A stretch of 40,922 nucleotides of DNA. It comes from an uncultured Blastocatellia bacterium (GTDB lineage: Bacteria > Acidobacteriota > Blastocatellia > Pyrinomonadales > Pyrinomonadaceae). Of this stretch, positions 7,241 to 16,234 are shown piece after piece. Every line of letters begins with the position of its first letter. Position 1 is the first letter of the stretch. The translations under genes and the position numbers were made by a program. The notes beneath the pieces were generated by a model. The model ran no database searches, had not been told where the DNA came from, and saw only the letters and a list, made by a program, of their open reading frames with translations. The stretch covers positions 1-40,922 of the forward strand of contig CAMLLD010000059.1 of NCBI GenBank assembly GCA_946480785.1. The letters are read 5' to 3'.

Positions 7241-7283
7241 ATCCGTGTAACCCGTGGCTAAGTCAGCCACGGATTACACGGAT
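7241..7283. repeat. Long inverted repeat (19-bp arms), possible terminator
   Basis: Arms 7241-7259 and 7265-7283 pair with a single internal mismatch around a 5-nt loop (AAGTC); each arm carries the unit ATCCGTGTAA. On the minus strand the hairpin follows the stop of the giant DUF11 gene by 20 nt and is followed by TAATTTT, so it may end that transcript. The sequence style (CACGG-ATTACACGGAT) is that of repeat elements scattered in many environmental bacterial genomes. Confidence 0.7.
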
Positions 7284-7303
7284 GTTTTCAAGGGGTTAAG
7301 TTG

Positions 7304-10300
7304 TTACTGCTTGTTGCCAATGACCGGGCCATCGCCGATGACGAAGTAACCGGCCGGTGCTGCGCCGTTGTGCGAATCAGCGAATGCCTTCGCCGCCGCA
7401 GCCGCAGCATTCACGGCATTCATGTCCTTGTTGCTCGAGCTCTTCGGGACAATAACAGTCACGGTCGAGAACGAGCTTCCTGATCTAACCACGATCAGGT
7501 AAACGCGTCCGTTTCCGTTGTTCACTCGTTCCGCACGCAGGCGCAAAGTACTAACCGCAATGTCCTTCGCGTCTGGTGAGAACACCTCGTTATTCGCAGT
7601 TGGCGTCTGATCGTCTTCGTTACCAAACACCTGAACAGTGAGCGGTCCCGGCGGACAATTAGCCGTACCACCTGAGGCCAGGGCCGCCAGTCCCACATTA
7701 ATCAGCTCGTGATTGTTCTGCGGAAGCTGGCTGGTGGTCACAGATGCTGTAACCGTCACGGCCGGATTGTTCACGGTGAACGACGCGGTCGACGAGTTGT
7801 TGCCCGAGTTGTTATCAGGCGGCGAACCCGCTCCCGAACTGATCGTCGCTGTGTTGTTGATGGTGGCGCCATTAGCAACACTGCAACTGACGTTGACGAC
7901 CACTGTCAACGTGACTGACTCACCATTCGCCATCGTGGGCTTGGTGCAGGTAATGGTCCCGGTTCCTCCGGAGGGTATGGTGTTGCAAGTCCATCCGGCT
8001 CCGGAAATATCCGATTGCGAGACCATCGTCACGCCGGCCGGCAACGTATCACTGACCGTCACGTTGCTGGCAGGAGCTGGTCCGTTGTTGTTGAACTGAA
8101 TCGTGTAAGTCACGTTCGAGCCGGCGTCAATCGTGCCGCTCGGTGAACGCAGCTTACTAATCGCCAGATCAGCATTGCTCTGGACCAGGGTGGTAGCGGT
8201 TGCCGAGTTATTGCCAGGCGTCGGGTCAGTAGTTGCGCTCGACACGGTGGCGGTGTTGGTGATGGTCGTGCCGTTGGCCGTACCGTTGTTAACGTTGACC
8301 ACGACAGTAAAGATACTCGACGCACTCGCAGGCAGCGTGGCCCTGGTGAATGTCAGAGTACCAGTACCGCCGGCCGGTACTGCGTCAGTGCGCAGCCAGC
8401 CTGACGGTGTCGTCACCGATACCAGCGTAGTGTTCGCCGGCACCGCGTCTGACAACGACAGCGTTTGCGCGTCGCTTGGACCATTGTTCGTCACCGTGAT
8501 CGTGTAGGTGATGTTGTTATTCACCACGACTGGATCAGGTGAATCAGTCTTCGTCACTGAGACGTCAGCGGACGCTGTAAGCGTGTCAGTATCCGTCGCG
8601 CTGTTGTTACCCGGCGTCGGATCCGTCACGCCACCGCCTGCGGTTACCGTCGCCGTGTTGCTCAGGCTACCTGTAGCTGACGCCTGGACCGTTGCGTGCA
8701 CCGTGTAAGTGACGCTCGCGCCAGACGGCAGGCTCAGCGTGTCGCTGATGTTGCCGCTGGCTGGACCAGCCGTATTGCCGGTTGCTCCACCTGCCGCAAC
8801 GCTGGTGTACGACACTCCCGTCAGAATGCCCGGGAAGTTGTCAGCCACCGACGTGCCCGGAGCATCGCTCGGACCGCTGTTGCTGACAACGATCGTGTAG
8901 GTCACTGAATTGCCCGGCGTCGCACTTGAGACGCCGTCGGTCTTGGTGATCGACAGGTCTGCTTGCGGCGTGAGCGTGTCAGTGTCCGTAGCACTGTTGT
9001 TGGCAGTGTTGTTGTCGGTAACGCCTGCGGCTGCCGTGACAGTCGCCGTGTTGCTCAGGCTACCCGTCGCCGACGACTTGACGGTCGCGCTCACTGTGTA
9101 AGTGACGCTCGCGCCAGACGGCAGGCTGAGGGTATCGCTGATGTTGCCGTTCGCTGGACCAGCCGTATTGCCGGTTGCTCCACCTGCCGCAACGCTCGTG
9201 TACGACACGCCCGTCAGATCCGACGAGAACGTATCGGCCACCGCTGAGCCAGGAGCATCACTCGGACCGCTATTGCTGACGACGATCGTGTAGGTCACCG
9301 AAGTGCCCGGCACCTTCGAAGTCACGCCGTCGGTCTTGGTGACGGACAGATCAGCTTGCGGTGTAAGCGTGTCCGTATCCGTGGCACTGTTGTTACTAGT
9401 GTCGTTATCGGTCACGTTTCCAGGCGCGGTTACCGTTGCCGTGTTCGACAAGCTGCCGGTAGCCGACGACTTGACGGTCGCGTTCACGGTGTAAGTCACG
9501 CTACTGCCGGTCGGCATATTCAGCGTGTCGCTGATATTGGTGTTGGCTGGACCAGCCGTGTTTCCAGTCGCGCCGCCTGCGGCAACGCTCGTGAACGACA
9601 CGCCTGTCAGATCGCTCGGGAAGGTATCGGCCACGCTCACGCCAGTGGCGTCGCTTGGACCATTGTTGGTCACCACGATCGTGTAGGTCAACGAAGTGCC
9701 CGGCACCTTCGAAGTCACGCCGTCAGTCTTGGTGATCGACAGGTCGGCCTGGGCAATCACGGTAGTAGTTGCAGTTCCCGTGTTGTTGCCCGGTACCGGA
9801 TCTGTAGCACCCGTCGTAGCGGCAGTTGCGTTGTTAGTAATGATCGTAGCTGGAGCCACGTTGCTGCCCACCTTGACCACGATCTGGAATTGCGCGGTTT
9901 CACCGTTGGCAACACTCGCCTTCGAGAAGACAACGTTGCCGGTACCACCGACAGCCGGAGTAGTTGGAGCACCCCAGCCAGTGCCGGTTATCACCGCCGC
10001 GGAAACGAACGTGGTGCCCGCCGGAGTCGCGTCAGTTATGGTCGCGCCGGAGGCATTCGGTCCGTTGTTAACGAAGTCGATCGTATACGTCAGGTTCGTG
10101 CCTGCGACTACTGGATCCGGCGAGTCAGTCTTAGTAACTGCCAGATCAGCTTGCAGGTCGATTGGGGTACACGTTGGATCAGCGGCCCCACCAACAGCCG
10201 GATCGTCGGTAAGCACGGTGGCGAAGTTCGTGCCGGTGACTGAGCCCTGGTTGCAAACCGTGGCGCCCGGTCCCGGGAACGGATCCTTCACCGTCACGTT

Positions 10301-13300
10301 GAACGTGATCGTGACGGTCTTACCGGCGGGAAGTGTGCCGATGCTGATTAGCACGTCAGCGACCGTCATCGGAGCGTGCATCGCGTGACTGCGCAGCACG
10401 CGCGAATTGCGGCCCGTGTTTGCAGAAGCAACTTGCTGGTCATTCGCTCTTTGCTTCTCTGCGTTCTGCGCAACCGTGCGAGCCGGTTTCGCATTCGGAG
10501 CTGACATCTTCGCAACGTCAGGCAGTTTGAATTCAGGCGCGCGCCTCGTACCCGTGGCGAGCGTTCCCTGGAGCAACCATGCTTGCGGACCTTCGGCTGA
10601 GGACTTGCCATGCGCGAGCACGCGAAGTTCTCGCATCACGACCGTCAGCAGGTCCATCCTGCCGAACGCAACACTGAGTTCAGTCGCTTGACGCTCCTTA
10701 TCGGGAACGAGCACACCAAACTCCGAATCCTCCAACGGCGTTGCATCGGCAAACCAACCGTAGCCGGCGCCAGTTTCGTCAATGCGAACTGTCGTTCCAG
10801 CCACGGTCGCAAGCTGATCGTCAGGCAGGTCGGCGACTTCGAACGTCAACCGTTGCAAGCGCATCAGGTCGGCATTCGACATTCCGGCTTCTTTCCACCG
10901 TTCGATCGCTGCCGAGACGATGGCGTTCAATTCCGCCTGGCTCAAGCGCGGCGTGTTCGCTTCATCCGTACGGGCGCCGCCAAGTGCTTGCAACGTGTTG
11001 TTGTCACGCGCTTGCTGCGGTGCGACTGACGAGGCTGTTTGATCCGCTGTTGTCAGGCTTTCTGTAGACGATCCACTGGTCGACTTCGTCGACTCGGCGG
11101 CTACTGTCGCCGACAGGACGGTCGGCGTACTGCAGCCACCGCTGATGCTTGTAATCGTGCCGCTGGTAGTGACTGTTCCTACGTTGCCACCACCGTTATG
11201 GAAACTGAAAGTGCCGGTACTGTTGTGTACCAGGTTGAACTCCTTCGTCGCAGCATCGAGCGTGTTGTTTGACAGATCGAGGCAGATGTTTCCGGCGCTA
11301 ACGCCACTACCAAGATCTATTGTTTCCGCTCGGAACCGGCCGGTGGTATTCGCGGCGTTACTGTTGCTGATTGTGTTGCCCGTCACCGTCGCGAAAATAG
11401 TTCCATTGGCTGCACCGGACGTATTGTCTGTTCCCGCTCTAAAATGCAGCGAGGAATTGCTATTGCTCGTTCCGGCTCCGGCAATGCTCGTATTGTTGAC
11501 AACCTGAATCTTGAGCGAAGCGCCGTTCTGGGTTTCGACTTCCACGCCTCGGCGGTTAGACGTCGCAACCGGCTGAGCTGCCGTTCCGATCGTGTTTCCC
11601 TGCACGACTACGTTTACGTCGTTACGGTTGCCACGCGAGGAAATCAAAACACCCTGGCGTGCAAGAACGCGAATGTCGTTGTTCAGGATCTTGATTTTGT
11701 CGTTGACCCCGGCGTTGCCATCGATACCAAAGCGCATTCCCAGATAGCCGTTAGCGCCACCCGGTGTATAAGCAAAGGTGGGACCGGCGCCGCTCTGGAT
11801 GTTCGTGATGGTGTTACCCGAGAAGAGAGCGTTGTTGCTGTTGTCGCCGAGCCGGCCTGAACCAGTGGTGTTGATGTTGATGACACCTACCGTAGCCAGT
11901 GGCAACCCGACCTTATCGAAGTTGTTGTTACTGATATTCGGAACGAGAGTGGCGTTCTGCTGAACGGTCATTTCGAGATCGTTGATGCCGTTCGATGGAG
12001 CGTTGACGAAGTCAGTGTTCGAGACGTTGAAGAAGCACTTCGCGGTCGAACCAGCGTCGTCGCCGCAGCCCATCACGATGCCACTGGGGAAAAGACCCGT
12101 GTACTTGCTGTCGAACGAGTCGGCAGTGTTGTTATCCGTCACGTTAACCGTCACCTGCGAGTTGCCCATGATGGAGTAGGACACTGCGGTAACGCCGTCC
12201 AGCTTGTTCTGGAAGGTGGTTGCGTCAACGTTGACGGTAGCGTTCGTGTTCGTGTTTTCCACGCGGAGGCCGTAGACGACTCCTGCGCCGCCAGGCGTGG
12301 AGTTGTTGAAATCGACCAGTGACTTCTCGAGTGAGTTAGTACCGGAGATATCACTTGCCACGATTCCGCTCGCGCCGCCGACCGTCACCGAGACTTTCAT
12401 GAAACGTAAGGTGACGTTGCTTGCGCTGTCGAGCCATACCGCTTTGCCGTTCGGGTCGGTAGTGCTCGCGCTGGCCGTGCTCTCGGTGATAATGCCGCCG
12501 GAGTTCGCCGTGGAGCCGTTACCCGTAACCGTGAAACTGCCGGACGTGTTCACGAGCTTGATGCCATTCGGCGCGCCGGTGCTGGTAACGCTGGTTAGTA
12601 CGACGGCCAGGTTCGTCACGCCCGATCCGCGCGTGATCTCGACGGCCGTTCCGGTGCCGGTGGTGATGGCGCCGCTGGTTGCCGTGATCGTGTTGGTGTT
12701 GTCGGTAGCCAACAGGCCTCTCTGAGCGGCGTCCGGCGAGATGCCGAGGCTGCCAAACGTGATTGCGCCAGAGTTTGTCGTTAGGCTGACGCCCGTGCCA
12801 CCCGAGCCGGTGACGGACGTGTTAGCGAAATTCAGCGTCGCGCTGGAACTACCAACACTGATACCCATGCCGGTCGGGTTCGTGACCGTCGTGGAACCGG
12901 TGCTCAAACTGCCGCCGACGCCCGACAGGCTGTTGTTGGACGAGAGGCTGCCGAAGGTACCGTTGAGGGTACCGGTCGTCAGGTTCAGTGTCTGACCGTT
13001 TCCATTCAACGTCACGTCTGAAATGTTGACTGTGCCGAAGCTGGTGCCGCTGATGTCAGTCGCGGCATTACCGCCGGTGAATCCGCGCAAGGTGTTGTTT
13101 TGACCAAGATTGATGCCGTTGCCCGCGCTGGTGATGTTGACGATCGGAGCTCCGGGGTTCGTCGTCGGCAAGGCATCGCTATTTGGCGCCAACGTAATGC
13201 CGGCGATGTTTGCCAGCGTGTCAGTGGCGTCCTGACCGATGAACTTCTGGCCATTGAGCAAAGTCACGGGGCCAACGTAATCGGTCGCGCTCTCGTAGAC

Positions 13301-14218
13301 GAAGATGTTGTCGTTCGCTGCGGGATGATTGCCGGTTCCGTTGTTGACCGCCTGAAAATCGGCCAGCGTCTTGAACGGGTTGGTCAGGCGGCCATCGCCC
13401 GAAACGCCCGCGTTATTATTGATGAACCAAATCATGCCGCTGACGGTGATCGAAACCGTGCCCGTGTCGGTCTGATTCGGGGTGTCATTATCGTTGAGCG
13501 TGTAAGTAAACGAATCGGGTCCTTCGTAACCTGCCGGGGGGTTGTAGGAGAAGGAGCCGTCGGCGCTCATGGTCACATTGCCGCCCTGAGCACTCGCGAA
13601 GGTGCCGGCAGTTACGCTAATCGCCGGTCCAACGCCATCGAAATCCTGATCGTTTGCCAGGACGCCGGACCCAGCCGGGACCTGAATGCGAACGTTGCCG
13701 GTTGCGGTATAAGTGTCCGGCCGCGCCAGCGGTGTCGTTCTTACGGATCCTGCGACGAAGGTCGTATTGGGGTCGACGGTGTCACTGAAACTTACTCCGG
13801 TCGCGTCCCCGCCGGTGGCAGAGATACCGACCGAATACTGCAGCGTGTCGCCCGGATCGGCTTTGCCGTCATTGTCGACGTCCGTCAGGAGCGAATCGGT
13901 TTTGGTTGCGGTAACGGTTGGGGAGGCGAAGGGAACAGGAACTGGAGCTAAAGAATGATTTGAGCTAAGGGAGGTGGAATGCTTGGCGTTTTTTGCTGTT
14001 TCCGACTTGCTGACCCCGCCTGGCGGCGGGCTAGATGACCTCCATAACCAACCCGAGCTTCTCGATTCAACTGAAACTGAAAACGCAATGGCCGCTAAAA
14101 CGGCAACACACGCTACTGTTAGCGGGGCGATTTTTCTGGTTGACGTACTGAGACTAGTTTTACCTGTAGGGCCGGTATTGCGGTGAAAGAGACGCGAGAG
14201 TTTGTGGCTGCGGGGCAT
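7304..14218 (-). CDS. Giant secreted beta-helix/DUF11 protein with degenerate metzincin-like domain
   Basis: A complete 2304-residue protein. AAGGAG stands 7 nt before the ATG at 14218. The N-terminus has a long signal region (hydrophobic 31-50). A DUF11-like domain (about 90-165) follows, then a cadherin/VCBS-like module (about 170-260, LANDQDFDG and DGSFSYNPPAGYEG). A Ser/Thr/Asn-rich right-handed beta-helix-like stretch (about 262-1040) comes next. A domain at about 1108-1225 resembles a metzincin-type metalloprotease (AIERWKEAGMS, GYGWFADATPLEDSEF, MDLLTVVM) but reads R1196-E-L-R-V where HExxH would be expected. Six DUF11 repeats (about 1355-2150) and a short C-terminal domain complete it. 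No LPXTG, PEP-CTERM or T9SS signal is seen. It is probably a surface or extracellular structural protein. Two tandem palindromes lie just upstream. Confidence 0.93.
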   Translation of the reverse strand: MPRSHKLSRLFHRNTGPTGKTSLSTSTRKIAPLTVACVAVLAAIAFSVSVESRSSGWLWRSSSPPPGGVSKSETAKNAKHSTSLSSNHSLAPVPVPFASPTVTATKTDSLLTDVDNDGKADPGDTLQYSVGISATGGDATGVSFSDTVDPNTTFVAGSVRTTPLARPDTYTATGNVRIQVPAGSGVLANDQDFDGVGPAISVTAGTFASAQGGNVTMSADGSFSYNPPAGYEGPDSFTYTLNDNDTPNQTDTGTVSITVSGMIWFINNNAGVSGDGRLTNPFKTLADFQAVNNGTGNHPAANDNIFVYESATDYVGPVTLLNGQKFIGQDATDTLANIAGITLAPNSDALPTTNPGAPIVNITSAGNGINLGQNNTLRGFTGGNAATDISGTSFGTVNISDVTLNGNGQTLNLTTGTLNGTFGSLSSNNSLSGVGGSLSTGSTTVTNPTGMGISVGSSSATLNFANTSVTGSGGTGVSLTTNSGAITFGSLGISPDAAQRGLLATDNTNTITATSGAITTGTGTAVEITRGSGVTNLAVVLTSVTSTGAPNGIKLVNTSGSFTVTGNGSTANSGGIITESTASASTTDPNGKAVWLDSASNVTLRFMKVSVTVGGASGIVASDISGTNSLEKSLVDFNNSTPGGAGVVYGLRVENTNTNATVNVDATTFQNKLDGVTAVSYSIMGNSQVTVNVTDNNTADSFDSKYTGLFPSGIVMGCGDDAGSTAKCFFNVSNTDFVNAPSNGINDLEMTVQQNATLVPNISNNNFDKVGLPLATVGVININTTGSGRLGDNSNNALFSGNTITNIQSGAGPTFAYTPGGANGYLGMRFGIDGNAGVNDKIKILNNDIRVLARQGVLISSRGNRNDVNVVVQGNTIGTAAQPVATSNRRGVEVETQNGASLKIQVVNNTSIAGAGTSNSNSSLHFRAGTDNTSGAANGTIFATVTGNTISNSNAANTTGRFRAETIDLGSGVSAGNICLDLSNNTLDAATKEFNLVHNSTGTFSFHNGGGNVGTVTTSGTITSISGGCSTPTVLSATVAAESTKSTSGSSTESLTTADQTASSVAPQQARDNNTLQALGGARTDEANTPRLSQAELNAIVSAAIERWKEAGMSNADLMRLQRLTFEVADLPDDQLATVAGTTVRIDETGAGYGWFADATPLEDSEFGVLVPDKERQATELSVAFGRMDLLTVVMRELRVLAHGKSSAEGPQAWLLQGTLATGTRRAPEFKLPDVAKMSAPNAKPARTVAQNAEKQRANDQQVASANTGRNSRVLRSHAMHAPMTVADVLISIGTLPAGKTVTITFNVTVKDPFPGPGATVCNQGSVTGTNFATVLTDDPAVGGAADPTCTPIDLQADLAVTKTDSPDPVVAGTNLTYTIDFVNNGPNASGATITDATPAGTTFVSAAVITGTGWGAPTTPAVGGTGNVVFSKASVANGETAQFQIVVKVGSNVAPATIITNNATAATTGATDPVPGNNTGTATTTVIAQADLSITKTDGVTSKVPGTSLTYTIVVTNNGPSDATGVSVADTFPSDLTGVSFTSVAAGGATGNTAGPANTNISDTLNMPTGSSVTYTVNATVKSSATGSLSNTATVTAPGNVTDNDTSNNSATDTDTLTPQADLSVTKTDGVTSKVPGTSVTYTIVVSNSGPSDAPGSAVADTFSSDLTGVSYTSVAAGGATGNTAGPANGNISDTLSLPSGASVTYTVSATVKSSATGSLSNTATVTAAAGVTDNNTANNSATDTDTLTPQADLSITKTDGVSSATPGNSVTYTIVVSNSGPSDAPGTSVADNFPGILTGVSYTSVAAGGATGNTAGPASGNISDTLSLPSGASVTYTVHATVQASATGSLSNTATVTAGGGVTDPTPGNNSATDTDTLTASADVSVTKTDSPDPVVVNNNITYTITVTNNGPSDAQTLSLSDAVPANTTLVSVTTPSGWLRTDAVPAGGTGTLTFTRATLPASASSIFTVVVNVNNGTANGTTITNTATVSSATTDPTPGNNSATATTLVQSNADLAISKLRSPSGTIDAGSNVTYTIQFNNNGPAPASNVTVSDTLPAGVTMVSQSDISGAGWTCNTIPSGGTGTITCTKPTMANGESVTLTVVVNVSCSVANGATINNTATISSGAGSPPDNNSGNNSSTASFTVNNPAVTVTASVTTSQLPQNNHELINVGLAALASGGTANCPPGPLTVQVFGNEDDQTPTANNEVFSPDAKDIAVSTLRLRAERVNNGNGRVYLIVVRSGSSFSTVTVIVPKSSSNKDMNAVNAAAAAAKAFADSHNGAAPAGYFVIGDGPVIGNKQ
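7770..10153 (-). repeat. Six DUF11-encoding repeats, period about 393 bp
   Basis: Units begin (N-terminal side) at about 10153, 9751, 9358, 8965, 8572 and 8176, each opening with ADL/V.(V/I).K. The middle units have an exact 393-bp (131-residue) period. The second to fourth units are near copies at DNA level; 8705-8805 and 9097-9197 differ at only a few bases. This points to recent in-frame duplication or gene conversion within the gene. Confidence 0.9.
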
Positions 14219-14244
14219 CTGTAACTCCTTTGGGTTTGGGTCGT

Positions 14245-14292
14245 CATCAATTCTTGATGGGATTTGACCGACATCAACGCTTGATGGGATTT
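14245..14292. promoter_or_regulatory. Two tandem palindromic sites upstream of the giant gene
   Basis: Two 21-nt copies (14245-14265 and 14272-14292), 27 bp apart, each contain CATCAA-N3-TTGATG followed by GGATTT; only the 3-nt spacers and linkers differ. They lie 27-74 nt upstream of the giant gene's ATG, next to a TATATAAAT that could be a -10 element on the minus strand (about 14288-14296). The likely roles are a dimeric regulator's operator or a paired hairpin in the 5' leader. Confidence 0.6.
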
Positions 14293-14527
14293 ATATAGAA
14301 CTATTGCTGGAGAAGTTCTGGAACTTTGCGAGGGCACCAGAGCCTTCAGCGTTTGGACACAACTCGGAACTGGGCAATCAATTCACGGGAGATGTGCTGG
14401 CGTTATAGCAGCGCGGATTCTAGTGCGGCCTCCACAGTAAGTCAAGGCTGGTGGCTGCCAAAGCCGGATGGCACGTTCTTGCCGGGCTCTGGCCCAGCTC
14501 TTGTACCCGGATCGGCCCACCCACATC
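14293..14527. other. Intergenic region after the sigma54-activator gene, no gene seen
   Basis: No convincing coding sequence on either strand. It contains a small inverted repeat GTTC-TG-GAAC (about 14315-14324) and the probable promoter of the giant gene. No helix-turn-helix coding remnant was found in any minus-strand frame after the activator's stop, so the missing DNA-binding domain is not hidden by a simple frameshift here. Confidence 0.5.
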
Positions 14528-16216
14528 TCACTTAAAACTCTGTTCGAAACGGACGTTGCTGAAGTCCGCCGGCAGAATCCAGTCCGTGGTCCCCAGGACC
14601 ACAGCGCGCTCGATCGTGTTCTCCAACTCGCGCACGTTGCCGGGCCAATCATAGGCCAGCAACCGCTCGCGCGCTTCGGGCGATATACCTTTTAAACGGC
14701 GATTACAGCGCTCGCCGTACTTTTCCACGAAATAATTCGCCAGCAGCATGATGTCTTCGCGGCGTTCGCGCAGCGGCGGCATCTCGAGCGCGACCACGTT
14801 GAGGCGATAATAGAGATCGTGACGAAACTCGCTCGCGGCCATCGCGTTTTCGAGGTTCTTGTTCGTCGCCGCGATCACGCGCACGTCCACTTTGATCGTC
14901 AACGTGCCGCCGACGCGTTCGAACTCGCGCTCCTGCAAGACGCGCAATAGTTTTACCTGCAACGGCGGTGTGAGCTCGCCGATCTCATCGAGAAAAACCG
15001 TGCCGCCGTCCGCGATCTCGAGCCGTCCTTTCTTCTGTGCGATCGCGCCGGTGAACGCGCCGCGTTCGTGACCAAACAGTTCGCTTTCCAATAACGACTC
15101 GGTGAGCGCCGCGCAATTTACGGCCATGAACGGTTTCTGCGCGCGCTTGCTATTGCGATGAATCGCGCGCGCGGCGAGCTCTTTTCCCGTGCCACTCTCG
15201 CCGCCAATCAGCACGGTCGCGTCAGTCGGCGCAATCTTCGAGATGAATTTATAGACGCGTTGCATCGCACTGCTCTCGCCGACCATGTTGTGTTCGATAT
15301 TGACGTCGGCAAGCAAACGTTCGTTCTCGTTTTCGAGCCACTCAAAGTGACGCGCGTTTTCGATCGCGACCGCGGCGATGCCCGCGATCGCGGTGACGAG
15401 CTGCAGGTGGTCCTTGTTGAACTTGTCGCGCGAGATGGTCGAATCGAGATAGAGCACGCCGAGCTTGCGATCGAACATCACGAGCGGCACGCACATCACG
15501 GAGTGCGCGCGCGTTTCGATGAAGCTTTCGGTGGCGAACTTCGGTTGCGTGGTCGCGTCGCTTGCGAGCACCGCGACACCCTCGCGCAAAACTTGCTGCA
15601 CGATCGTGCGACTGACGTTGACCGGCTGATCTTTGCCGTGTTTGCGATCGAGACCGAAGACGATGCTGTCATCGAGTGTGTCGCCGGTCGTGAGCAGGAT
15701 CGCGCCGCGCTGCGCGGGGACGACTTCGAACAACAGTTCGAGCAGACGTTGCAGCAGCGCGTCCAGGCCGCGAATCGCGTTGATCGCCGTACTGACTTTC
15801 ATTAACGCGCCCAGATCGCGGGCCATCTGTTCGACGGCGTCGTCGAAGCGCACCCGGAGCGTTGGTCCGGTCACGATCTTCACTTCATCGAGCGTGACTT
15901 CGCTGGACTTCGACTGCGATTCGCCTTCGTGCGTAAGGAAGAGAAACTGCGACTCGCCGATGCGCACGCGATCGCCGTGTTCGAGCACACGGCTGCGCAC
16001 GGGAACGTTGTTGACGAACGTGCCGTTGAGACTTTCGAGATCGCTGATGACGAAGTCGCCGTCTTTCTTTTCGATCTTCGAGTGGCGGCGCGAGACGGCT
16101 GCGTCCGCGAGACAGACGTGCGCGGCGGTTTCACGGCCGATGATGAGCGCCTCTTCGTGGAGATCGAAGATCGTTCCCTTCAGCTTGCCTGAGATAGCTG
16201 CGATTCGCGCGGACAT
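14528..16216 (-). CDS. FHA-GAF-sigma54-interacting AAA+ regulator without HTH
   Basis: A 562-residue transcription activator. The FHA domain (about 5-95) has GR27-28, S42-R-R-H45 and NGT 64-66, the phosphothreonine-binding signature. The GAF domain spans about 145-290. The AAA+ domain (about 310-535) has Walker A GESGTGKE (339-346), the sigma54-contacting GAFTGA loop (386-391), Walker B GGTVFLDE (404-411) and arginine fingers in FRHDLYYRL. By family knowledge it remodels sigma54-RNA polymerase using ATP, gated by phosphopeptide and small-ligand sensing. The protein stops about 15 residues after the sigma54 domain, so the usual Fis-type DNA-binding helix-turn-helix is absent. It is the last gene of a three-gene minus-strand operon, 18 nt after the nucleotidase. 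The ribosome site before the ATG is weak, suggesting translational coupling. Confidence 0.93.
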   Translation of the reverse strand: MSARIAAISGKLKGTIFDLHEEALIIGRETAAHVCLADAAVSRRHSKIEKKDGDFVISDLESLNGTFVNNVPVRSRVLEHGDRVRIGESQFLFLTHEGESQSKSSEVTLDEVKIVTGPTLRVRFDDAVEQMARDLGALMKVSTAINAIRGLDALLQRLLELLFEVVPAQRGAILLTTGDTLDDSIVFGLDRKHGKDQPVNVSRTIVQQVLREGVAVLASDATTQPKFATESFIETRAHSVMCVPLVMFDRKLGVLYLDSTISRDKFNKDHLQLVTAIAGIAAVAIENARHFEWLENENERLLADVNIEHNMVGESSAMQRVYKFISKIAPTDATVLIGGESGTGKELAARAIHRNSKRAQKPFMAVNCAALTESLLESELFGHERGAFTGAIAQKKGRLEIADGGTVFLDEIGELTPPLQVKLLRVLQEREFERVGGTLTIKVDVRVIAATNKNLENAMAASEFRHDLYYRLNVVALEMPPLRERREDIMLLANYFVEKYGERCNRRLKGISPEARERLLAYDWPGNVRELENTIERAVVLGTTDWILPADFSNVRFEQSFK

Positions 16217-16234
16217 TGGGGAAATCTAAAAAGA

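Noticed and set aside
7709..13958. Many plus-strand reading frames opposite the giant DUF11 gene
   Set aside because: Low-complexity V/T/P-rich translations mirroring the repeats; no ribosome sites or domains, and they repeat with the DUF11 period.
14467..14485. TGGCACG-TTC-TTGC resembling a sigma54 promoter on the plus strand
   Set aside because: The spacer is one base short of the required spacing and no plus-strand gene follows for over 5 kb.
15158..15805. 215-codon plus-strand frame opposite the sigma54 activator
   Set aside because: Arg/Asp/His-rich antisense shadow of a gene with intact AAA+ motifs.
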